From: Microvirga sp. 3-52 | GTDB taxonomy: Bacteria > Pseudomonadota > Alphaproteobacteria > Rhizobiales > Beijerinckiaceae | Assembly (NCBI RefSeq): GCF_018383585.1 | Contig: NZ_JAHAMK010000003.1 | Coordinates: 62,001-126,000, forward strand | DNA length: 64,000 bases | Reading direction: 5' to 3' | Shown: in pieces, positions 57,530 to 64,000 of the stretch | How the letters are laid out: every line of letters starts with the position of its first letter | How positions within the stretch are numbered: position 1 is the first letter of the stretch | Translations under genes and position numbers: made by a program | Notes under the pieces: model-generated | The model's database searches: none | Told to the model about the DNA's origin: nothing | Seen by the model: the letters and a program-made list of their open reading frames with translations, nothing else

Positions 57530-58194
57530 TTCAACGCTCCGCCCCTGAGGGTATAGGTGACGCATCCGTTTACATGCTGGGTCAGCACCTCGCAGGCTTT
57601 GTCGGCATTGCGCGCGAGGGCGCAGTCCAGCAGGGTTTCGTGCTCCTTGGCGGCAATCTCGCCCCGGAACACGACTGCCACCATCTGATATCGCAGATAC
57701 TGGTCGAAGACGCCGCCATAGAGATCGAGCAGGGTCTGAGAGCCGCAGGCCTCAATGAGGGACTGGTGAAACTCCCGGTCATAGCGCTTCCAGAGTTCCG
57801 CCCCCTCCTGGCCGCCAGCCAGCATCCGGCGCTCCATGAAGGCGAGCTTGTGATGGGCCGCGACGACGCGGCTCTCCCATTCCAGATCACCGGCAGCAAA
57901 GGATAAAGGCAGCGCATAGGTTTCCAGGAGCAGCCGCATCGCCGCGACATCCTCGAAGCCGGCAGGCGAGACCGGGGCAACGCGGAAGCCGCGTTGCCCT
58001 TCTGCGATAACCAGCCCTTCCGAGGAGAGGCGGCTCAGGATTTCTCGCAGGGTACTGACGCCGGCTCCATACTCGGCCGCGAGCCGATCCAGCCGTAGCC
58101 TTGCTCCAGGGGGGAGGCGGCCGAAGACGATATCGGCCCGAATCCGGCCATAAGCTCGGTCGGCGATGGAGGTCGCCAGCAGTTCAACACTCAT
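57526..58194 (-). CDS. GntR-family (FCD) regulator, copy A of a tandem pair
   Basis: 222 residues. HTH with Y-G-A-G-V-S-T-L-R-E-I-L near 48; the FCD domain has D-R-E-F-H-Q-S-L and further His. It is first of the tandem pair and divergent from the TRAP operon. It is the likely regulator of the quinate/shikimate genes through the repeats at 58266-58310. Confidence 0.88.
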   Translation of the reverse strand: MSVELLATSIADRAYGRIRADIVFGRLPPGARLRLDRLAAEYGAGVSTLREILSRLSSEGLVIAEGQRGFRVAPVSPAGFEDVAAMRLLLETYALPLSFAAGDLEWESRVVAAHHKLAFMERRMLAGGQEGAELWKRYDREFHQSLIEACGSQTLLDLYGGVFDQYLRYQMVAVVFRGEIAAKEHETLLDCALARNADKACEVLTQHVNGCVTYTLRGGALK

Positions 58195-58265
58195 TTGCCG
58201 CCACTAACCCACGCTTAAGCACGAACAATCTCCCAGGTCGCAATTCTAGGTGAAGCAGGGCCATA

Positions 58266-58310
58266 AAATACCTGTCGAAATGGAAAATACCATATATTTA
58301 ACTAAATACC
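58266..58310. promoter_or_regulatory. Three direct AAATACC repeats, 19-bp period
   Basis: AAATACC occurs at 58266-58272, 58285-58291 and 58304-58310, exactly 19 bases apart, in an AT-rich stretch of the divergent gap. Regular spacing suggests a multi-site operator. A possible tie to the tandem GntR regulators is inferred from position. Confidence 0.55.
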
Positions 58311-58389
58311 TATTGATTGTAGAATTATCAGAGTTGATAGTGCCAACCAAGACGCAGATCAATGCGCGGCAATTTAAGGAGAGGAAATC

Positions 58390-59382
58390 ATGGCATTTGG
58401 TATCAACCGTCGCTTCCTGGTGACTGCGGGCGCAGCTCTTCTGGCGTGGAGCGTGGGTGGGTCAGCCAGCGCTCAGGCACCCACAAATTTGCGATTCTCA
58501 GCCGTCTTCTCGGAGCAGGACATCCGGGCCGAGATGATGAAACGATTCGGAGAAGAGGTTAAGGCTCAAGGCTTTGCTCTCCAGCCCTATTACGGCGGCA
58601 CCCTGTTCAAGCAGGGGACTGAACTCGTCGCGATGCAACGCGGCAATCTCGAGATGGGCAATATCGCGCCGCAGGATATCTCCAACCAGATCCCGGCTTG
58701 GTCCATCGTCACGTCCGCCTATCTCTTCCGCGATGCCGATCATCTGAAAAAGGTGTTTGCGAGCGATGTTGGCCAGCAGCTCAGGAAGATGGCCTCGGAC
58801 CAGCTCGGCATTCATATTCTCGGGCCGACCTATTTCGGCGCTCGGCATGTGGGCCTGAAGCCTAACAAGAAGATCAACAAGCCGGAGGATCTCGCCGGCA
58901 TCAAGTTGCGCATGCCCGGCGGCGATGCCTGGCAGTTTCTGGGCCAATCCCTCGGCGCGAATCCTACGCCCATGGCCTATGCGGAGGTTTATACCGGGCT
59001 GCAGACCGGCGCCATCGACGGCCAGGACAACCCATTGCCAAACGTTCAAAACATGAAGTTCTATGAGGTCATGTCGCAGGTAGCCCTGACCTCGCATCTC
59101 GTGGGCTTCGACGTTCTGGCAGTATCCAACAAGGTCTGGAACACCATGTCGCCGGAGAAGCAGGCGGCATTCCTGGCTGCGGCTGACAAAGCCATCGAAT
59201 GGAGCACCCAGGAGCATCTGAAGAAAGAGACGGAACTCGCGGCCTTCTTCAAGGAGAAAGGCTTGGATGTTTATACGCCTGACCTGAAAGCCTTCCGCGA
59301 ATTCGCTCAGAAGAAGTACTTGGCCTCCGATCTGGCCAAGGGCTGGCAGCCTGGCATGCTCGACAAGATCAACGCGATGTAA
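58390..59382 (+). CDS. dctP: TRAP transporter substrate-binding protein (DctP), probable quinate/shikimate
   Basis: 330 residues. Signal peptide 1-27 (ending A-S-A-Q). The binding Arg is in I-K-L-R-M-P-G-G near 174, and A-I-D-G-Q-D-N-P-L near 219 is the hinge. GGAG precedes ATG 58390. Its ligand is inferred from the adjacent quinate/shikimate genes. Confidence 0.9.
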   Translation: MAFGINRRFLVTAGAALLAWSVGGSASAQAPTNLRFSAVFSEQDIRAEMMKRFGEEVKAQGFALQPYYGGTLFKQGTELVAMQRGNLEMGNIAPQDISNQIPAWSIVTSAYLFRDADHLKKVFASDVGQQLRKMASDQLGIHILGPTYFGARHVGLKPNKKINKPEDLAGIKLRMPGGDAWQFLGQSLGANPTPMAYAEVYTGLQTGAIDGQDNPLPNVQNMKFYEVMSQVALTSHLVGFDVLAVSNKVWNTMSPEKQAAFLAAADKAIEWSTQEHLKKETELAAFFKEKGLDVYTPDLKAFREFAQKKYLASDLAKGWQPGMLDKINAM

Positions 59383-59391
59383 GGTGAACCT

Positions 59392-59424
59392 GCAGTCGCC
59401 CGAATGCGATGATCCGGCGACTGC
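59392..59424 (+). promoter_or_regulatory. 9-bp hairpin between dctP and dctQ
   Basis: GCAGTCGCC (59392-59400) and GGCGACTGC (59416-59424) are perfect arms around 15 nt, with no T-run. It is the fourth example in the window of a hairpin right after a binding-protein gene. Confidence 0.65.
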
Positions 59425-59468
59425 CCTTCAGTTGCACTCAGCGCCTTCTCAAGAAGGGAATGGCTCTC

Positions 59469-59987
59469 ATGACTTCATCCTTGCGGGCGATTGGCTCCTG
59501 GCTCGCGCGTCGGGCCGAGAATGTGGCTTCCGCTATGTTGGGCGCGATGTTCCTGGCATTTCTTTTGCAAATCGCCTTCCGATACTTGCTGGACCTTCCC
59601 ATCGGATGGACTCATGAACTGAGCGTGATGCTTTGGATCTGGCTGGTTCTGTGGGGCGCCTCGTTCGTCATCACCGAACGGGAGGAGATCCGGTTCGATA
59701 TCATCTACGGTGCCGTCGGCCCCGGTGCCCGCCGAGTCATGTGCATCATCACCGCGCTGGCGCTCATCGCGCTATACCTCATCTCCCTCCCGGCGGTTCT
59801 GGATTACGTTACCTTCATGAAGGTGGAAAAGACCGGCTATCTCAAGATCCGGTTTGATTGGCTGTTCTCGATCTACATCGTCTTCGTCATTGCAACGGTC
59901 ATTCGCTACATCTGGCTTGCATGGCAGGCGATGCGCGGCGTTGCACCCGTCGACTTCGATCCTACCAAGGCGAGCTCCGGCGTATGA
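59469..59987 (+). CDS. dctQ: TRAP transporter small permease (DctQ)
   Basis: 172 residues from ATG 59469, with AAGGG ten bases upstream; ATG 59460 is too near that site. Four membrane helices. R-Y-L-L-D-L-P-I-G-W-T-H-E near 40 matches the DctQ signature. The stop overlaps the next start (ATGA). Confidence 0.85.
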   Translation: MTSSLRAIGSWLARRAENVASAMLGAMFLAFLLQIAFRYLLDLPIGWTHELSVMLWIWLVLWGASFVITEREEIRFDIIYGAVGPGARRVMCIITALALIALYLISLPAVLDYVTFMKVEKTGYLKIRFDWLFSIYIVFVIATVIRYIWLAWQAMRGVAPVDFDPTKASSGV

Positions 59988-61285
59988 ACCTGACTAGTCC
60001 CTTCTCGCTCTCACTCGTCGCGATCACAGCGCTTGCCTTTCTCGGGCTGCCTATCGGCCATTCGATGATTGCAGGATCAATCCTGTATCTGCTCCTGGCC
60101 GGGCAGGACATGGGAACTGCTGCCGAACAGCTCCTCAACGGGATGTACTCCAACTACGTCATCCTGTCGGTGCCGCTGTTCATTCTGGCGGCCGAGTTCA
60201 TGAACATCGGCAGCATGACCGACCGCCTCATGTCATTCTGCAATGCACTGGTGGGCCGGTTTCGCGGAGGGCTCGCACAGGTTAACATTCTGCAGAGCAT
60301 CATCTTCGCCGGGATGTCCGGTTCGGCCATTGCGGACGCCGCCGGAACCGGACGCATGATGCAGGTCATGATGACCCGTGACGGACGCTACACGCCAAGT
60401 TATGCAGCTGCCGTGACCGCAGTTTCCTCCGTCATCGGGCCGATTATCCCGCCATCGATCCCAATGGTGCTCTATGCCTTGGTCTCGGATGCGTCCATCG
60501 GGTTCCTGTTCCTCGGCGGAGTCATTCCTGGGTTGCTCATGGCGTTGAGCCAGATGATCATCGTCGCCATCACGGCCCGTCGCAAGAACTTCCCGGTCGA
60601 GAAGCCTGTTCCCCTGCGCAAGATCCCGCGCATCACCTGGGATGCACTTCCGTCACTGATGATGCCGATCGTTCTGCTCGGCGGCATTTACAGCGGGGTA
60701 ATGACGCCGACCGAAGCGGCGGCGGTCGCGGCGGCCTATGCTCTTCTTATCTCAGCGGGGCTTTACCGAAGCGTAAGCTGGCGCGACTTCTACCATTCGC
60801 TCGCGGTGAGTGCTCGGACGACATCATCCATTGGCATGCTGATCGCAGGCGCACTCGTGTTCAACTATGTCATTACCGTCGAGAACATCCCGGAGGGAGT
60901 GAAGGCGCTGCTGGCCGGGTGGGATCTCTCCCCTGTCGGATTTCTGATCTTCGTCAACGTGCTTCTACTATTGCTGGGCTGTGTGCTGGAAGGAACGGCA
61001 ATCCTGCTCATCGTAGTTCCTGTCTTCATCCCAACCGCTCAGGCACTGGGCATCGATTTGGTGCACTTTGGGGTGGTAGTCGTTGTCAACATCATGATCG
61101 GATTAATTACACCCCCTTACGGGTTGCTGTTGTTCATCATGGCGAACATCTCGGGTGAGCCCCTGCGAGACATCGTACGGGACACGCTGCCTTTCCTCCT
61201 CGCCATGATCGTTGCCCTTGCAATTCTGACCTTCGTGCCCGAAGCCGTGCTCTGGCTGCCGCGCCTGTTCGGCTACCAGGGATGA
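59984..61285 (+). CDS. dctM: TRAP transporter large permease (DctM)
   Basis: 433 residues from ATG 59984, normal DctM length. G-M-S-G-S-A-I-A-D-A-A-G-T-G near 107 and I-I-P-P-S-I-P near 148 are the DctM motifs. It overlaps dctQ by four bases, and the aromatic genes follow. Confidence 0.92.
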   Translation: MNLTSPFSLSLVAITALAFLGLPIGHSMIAGSILYLLLAGQDMGTAAEQLLNGMYSNYVILSVPLFILAAEFMNIGSMTDRLMSFCNALVGRFRGGLAQVNILQSIIFAGMSGSAIADAAGTGRMMQVMMTRDGRYTPSYAAAVTAVSSVIGPIIPPSIPMVLYALVSDASIGFLFLGGVIPGLLMALSQMIIVAITARRKNFPVEKPVPLRKIPRITWDALPSLMMPIVLLGGIYSGVMTPTEAAAVAAAYALLISAGLYRSVSWRDFYHSLAVSARTTSSIGMLIAGALVFNYVITVENIPEGVKALLAGWDLSPVGFLIFVNVLLLLLGCVLEGTAILLIVVPVFIPTAQALGIDLVHFGVVVVVNIMIGLITPPYGLLLFIMANISGEPLRDIVRDTLPFLLAMIVALAILTFVPEAVLWLPRLFGYQG

Positions 61286-61313
61286 GCCTGCTCCAATTCA
61301 GAGAAGCGTGCCA

Positions 61314-61763
61314 ATGAGCAAACCGATCTACATTCTCAATGGACCTAATCTCAACCGTCTGGGAACCCGCGAGCCGGAGATCTACGGCCGTACTACGCTG
61401 GCGGAGGTCGAGAACCTGTGCCAGGAGGCCGCAATCGGCCATACCATCGTGTTCCGACAGTCGAACCGGGAGTACGAGATCATCGAGTGGGTCCACGAGG
61501 CGATCGACGAAGGTAGCGGGATCATCATCAACCCGGCGGCCTTCACCTTCACGTCCATGGCAATCATGGATGCCCTGAAGATGTTTTCGGGCCCGATCAT
61601 CGAGCTTCATATCTCGAACATTCATCGACGCGAGCCGATCTATCACAGGTCCTATGTTTCTCCGGTTGCGACGGCTGTCATTGCAGGATTAGGCACCAAC
61701 GGCTACCCGGTTGCCGTTCGTTCAATGCTCGACATGGTCTCAAAATCGTCGACCGGTATCTGA
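61314..61763 (+). CDS. aroQ: Type II 3-dehydroquinate dehydratase
   Basis: 149 residues from ATG 61314. N-G-P-N-L-N-R-L-G near 8 with the catalytic Tyr/Arg region (R-E-P-E-I-Y-G), N-P-A-A-F-T-F-T near 73, and H-I-S-N-I-H-R-R-E near 99 (catalytic His). It converts 3-dehydroquinate to 3-dehydroshikimate. Here it lies downstream of the TRAP genes and probably serves degradation. Confidence 0.93.
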   Translation: MSKPIYILNGPNLNRLGTREPEIYGRTTLAEVENLCQEAAIGHTIVFRQSNREYEIIEWVHEAIDEGSGIIINPAAFTFTSMAIMDALKMFSGPIIELHISNIHRREPIYHRSYVSPVATAVIAGLGTNGYPVAVRSMLDMVSKSSTGI

Positions 61764-61768
61764 AACCT

Positions 61769-62671
61769 ATGACGAACGAAGGTTCATCGAGCGCCAAGCC
61801 TCAGGTCGGTGATGCTTCAGGCCTGTGGACCTATCCTTCCGTCCTTGTCGGGCTGGTAGGTTCCGGCATCAAGGCATCCAGAACGCCCAGTCTTCACGAG
61901 CGGGAAGGTGCTCGGCAGGGTTTGCGTTACATTTATAAACTCATTGACCTTGAACTGCTCGGACTTGATCCACACTCTCTTCCGGATATCCTGACAGCCG
62001 CCGAACGGTTCGGCTTTTCCGGCCTCAACATCACTCATCCCTGCAAGCAGGCGGTAATCCCTCTGCTTGATGAACTCTCGTCCGACGCGGCTGCACTCGG
62101 CGCTGTTAACACCATCGTTCTGAAGGACGGCCGCCGCATCGGGCACAACACCGATTGGTGGGGCTTCGCAGAGAGCTTCCAACGAGAGTTGCCCGATGTA
62201 CGCCGCGATTGCGTGGTTCAGTTCGGGGCCGGCGGAGCCGGCGCCGCGGTGGCTCACGCCATTCTGACTTTGGGAGCTCGCGAAGTCATCGTTATTGATA
62301 TTGATGGAGCTCGCGCCGAGAATCTCGCCGGTGCCTTGTGTACCCGGTTCGGCCAAGGCCGCGCTTCCTCAAATTCCTCGCCTGCAGATGCACTGGCTGC
62401 AGCCGATGGGATGGTTAACACCACCCCACTGGGAATGGAAAAATATCCCGGCATGGCAGTTCCCGTCGAACTGCTGCGTCGTGACTTATGGGTCGCCGAC
62501 ATCGTCTACTTCCCCCTGGAGACGGAGCTACTGCGCCAAGCCCGCTTGCGCGGCTGCCGCACAATGTCTGGTGGCGGAATGGCAGTCTTTCAGGCTGTAG
62601 GGGCCTTCCGCCTATTCACTGGCCTGGAGCCAGATGCGGCTCGCATGCTTCGTCATTTCAGCCAGATGTAA
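61769..62671 (+). CDS. aroE: Shikimate/quinate dehydrogenase (AroE/YdiB-like)
   Basis: 300 residues. A substrate-binding domain with I-T-H-P-C-K-Q near 90 (catalytic Lys) and H-N-T-D-W-W-G-F near 128 (catalytic Asp), then an NAD(P) domain with G-A-G-G-A-G-A-A near 152. It interconverts shikimate and 3-dehydroshikimate, or quinate and 3-dehydroquinate. The N-terminal loop (G-S-G-I-K-A-S-R-T-P-S-L-H) differs from the classical S-x-S biosynthetic AroE, which favours a catabolic role. Confidence 0.88.
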   Translation: MTNEGSSSAKPQVGDASGLWTYPSVLVGLVGSGIKASRTPSLHEREGARQGLRYIYKLIDLELLGLDPHSLPDILTAAERFGFSGLNITHPCKQAVIPLLDELSSDAAALGAVNTIVLKDGRRIGHNTDWWGFAESFQRELPDVRRDCVVQFGAGGAGAAVAHAILTLGAREVIVIDIDGARAENLAGALCTRFGQGRASSNSSPADALAAADGMVNTTPLGMEKYPGMAVPVELLRRDLWVADIVYFPLETELLRQARLRGCRTMSGGGMAVFQAVGAFRLFTGLEPDAARMLRHFSQM

Positions 62672-62734
62672 GCCCGCAATCTCGCTGATCTCCTCATTCT
62701 CGTCGCAGCTGGTTGACCGGCCTGTGTGCTTTCG

Positions 62735-63400
62735 TCAGGAAGCCATCAGACTCTGCGGAAGATGATTGGATGCCAGGAGAGCAGCTTCAACCCGATTTCG
62801 GACGCGCAATTTCTGCAGGATGTTGGTCAAGTGATGCTTGATCGTCTTCTCACTCAGATCGAGCTTGTTGCCAATCTCTTTATTGCTACGGCCTTGAGCC
62901 AGGATTGACAGGATCTGCTGCTCACGCGGAGTGAGATGTGGGAGACGACCTGGACTCCTCACTTCGGTGAGGTTGCCTGGGCTAGTCCTCATGAGCAGTT
63001 TTGCCGCAAGGTTGGGCGCGACGAAGCTCTGTCCCTGGTTTAACGCTCGCACCGTCTGAATTAATTCGATGTCGCTGGTGCCCTTCAGCAAGTAGCCGCG
63101 GACGCCACGCTTCAAAGCGGTATAGACGTGCTCTTCGGCCGCTGTAGCGGCAAGTATGAGGATACGGATCGTGGGGTGTTGCAGGAGGATCGATTCCACG
63201 GCCCCCATGCTGAAATCCATGGTGCTGGAGTCGAGCACAATCATATCTGGCTGGCTCTTTTGAGCAACCTCGATTGCATCCCAGACCGATGCGCCCTGGC
63301 CAACAACGTCGATGTCCGGTTGAGAACTCAGGGCTCGGATCACGCCGCCCCGAAAGAGCGGATGTTTGTCGATCACGCCGACGCGAATCTTCCCTATCAT
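62735..63400 (-). CDS. NarL/LuxR-family response regulator
   Basis: 221 residues. Receiver (1-120) with an acidic residue in V-I-D-K-H near 10 and the phospho-acceptor Asp in I-V-L-D-S-S near 57. The LuxR helix-turn-helix is at about 155-215 (L-T-P-R-E-Q-Q-I-L, L-S-E-K-T-I-K-H-H). It resembles the partial gene at 63767, so tandem duplication is likely. Confidence 0.9.
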   Translation of the reverse strand: MIGKIRVGVIDKHPLFRGGVIRALSSQPDIDVVGQGASVWDAIEVAQKSQPDMIVLDSSTMDFSMGAVESILLQHPTIRILILAATAAEEHVYTALKRGVRGYLLKGTSDIELIQTVRALNQGQSFVAPNLAAKLLMRTSPGNLTEVRSPGRLPHLTPREQQILSILAQGRSNKEIGNKLDLSEKTIKHHLTNILQKLRVRNRVEAALLASNHLPQSLMAS

Positions 63401-63766
63401 TGGAGCCCCCCAGTTCCAATCTCGACAGCCGCTTGTAAACTCGACGGTTGTTCATGCACTCAACAATACTCTTACTGAGCATCATCATAGCTTAAGATAC
63501 CGAATTCAGTTTATATTCAGCAATGTCTATGAAGTGAGAGATTGGTATCTTGGCAGTCCCTTGTGTATTATCACCAAATGAGTAGGGAATAATTGCCTCG
63601 TACGCATCATAAGGAAAGCCCGAGGTATAGCGTGGCTCTGATAAGACATATGAACTGGGAGAACAAATCTCGCAGATCATCGAGGGTTCGGGATCAAGCC
63701 TTCACAGTCACAGGCTATTGAACCGGAAAGTGCGTCTAATTCAGGCTGTAAGAGTCTGCCAAGACA
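63401..63766. other. AT-rich gap between two LuxR-type genes
   Basis: 366 bases with lower GC than the flanks. A 62-codon open frame on the reverse strand (63492-63680) has unusual codon use for this genome and no recognisable family, so I do not call it a gene. Confidence 0.5.
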
Positions 63767-64000
63767 TCACCTCAGGGATGGCTTCTTCCCGGACATGCGC
63801 TCTGCAGCGATCATCGCGGCTTCCACGCGATTGCGAACCTGAAGTTTATCCATCACAGATGTCAGGTAACCTTTAACGGTCTTCTCGGTCAGTCCGAGTT
63901 CGCCGCCTATCAATTTGTTGCTGAGCCCTTGAAGAATCAGCATCAAGATTTGCTCCTCTCGATCAGACAACTCGGGAAACCGCTTCGGTGTCTCGGAGGG
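63767..64000 (-). CDS. LuxR-family regulator, 3' part only
   Basis: The last 77 codons are seen; the gene continues past the window. The LuxR helix-turn-helix is complete (L-S-D-R-E-E-Q-I-L, L-T-E-K-T-V-K-G-Y-L-T-S-V-M-D-K-L) and close to that of the gene at 62735. A receiver should lie beyond. Confidence 0.85.
   Translation of the reverse strand, partial: PSETPKRFPELSDREEQILMLILQGLSNKLIGGELGLTEKTVKGYLTSVMDKLQVRNRVEAAMIAAERMSGKKPSLR

Noticed and set aside
63492-63680. 62-codon reverse-strand frame in the last gap
   Set aside because: Codon use unlike the genome and no family resemblance.

Overview
The window is GC-rich DNA with alphaproteobacterial gene content. The paa cluster, DUF1236 and DUF2783 proteins, TRAP transporters, exbBD-tonB and SPW/USP proteins fit the order Hyphomicrobiales (Rhizobiales). 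A Microvirga/Methylobacteriaceae/Bradyrhizobium-like host is my inference only. I see no rRNA, tRNA, CRISPR array, prophage or intact insertion sequence. Almost everything concerns uptake and breakdown of aromatics, polyols and acids, plus sensing.

Region by region. 1-5.3 kb: end of a phenylacetyl-CoA epoxidase operon (paaD end, paaE and a PaaA-like paralogue), then a convergent operon paaG-paaI-paaK-tetR. 5.4-10.2 kb: a branched-chain-type ABC transporter (SBP, LivH, LivM, LivG, LivF) diverging from paaG across a perfect inverted repeat that probably binds the TetR repressor. 10.2-13.0 kb: metallo-beta-lactamase-fold protein, FAD aromatic hydroxylase and DUF2783 protein. 13.1-15.6 kb: a secreted protein, ExbB, ExbD, TonB. 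16.0 kb: a 33-residue membrane micro-ORF. 16.5-22.0 kb: UxaA-type sugar-acid dehydratase, a TRAP transporter and a divergent GntR regulator. 22.1-24.3 kb: peroxiredoxin, persulfide-dioxygenase-like protein, decayed cysK. 24.5-27.0 kb: DUF2270, universal stress, SPW and A/B-barrel proteins. 27.1-32.1 kb: complete branched-chain 2-oxoacid dehydrogenase (E1a, E1b, E2, E3). 32.1-37.9 kb: periplasmic binding protein, hybrid histidine kinase, single-domain response regulator and response-regulator/adenylyl cyclase in one operon. 38.3-45.8 kb: polyol ABC transporter with a GMC oxidoreductase and mannitol dehydrogenase. 46.0-48.0 kb: secreted subtilase with an Asn/Gly-rich stalk. 48.4-51.6 kb: ECF sigma and anti-sigma genes bracketed by two DUF1236 genes, plus a LuxR regulator. 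51.7-54.9 kb: GntR regulator and a damaged sugar-acid operon whose first gene is a deletion chimera, with RraA-like and HpaI-like proteins. 54.9-62.7 kb: quinate/shikimate catabolism (QuiC-type dehydratase, two tandem GntR regulators, TRAP transporter, AroQ, AroE). 62.7-64.0 kb: two related LuxR regulators, the second cut by the window end.

Themes. Four transporter operons carry a strong hairpin without a U-tract between the binding-protein gene and the first permease gene. Each catabolic block has its own regulator next to a perfect palindrome or direct repeats. The ECF sigma gene and the second DUF1236 gene share the promoter-like pattern GGAAT-N17-CGTT, and the first DUF1236 gene has a close variant. 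The least familiar candidates are the binding-protein/hybrid-kinase/cyclase operon (32.1-37.9 kb) and the ECF/DUF1236 module (48.3-50.8 kb).
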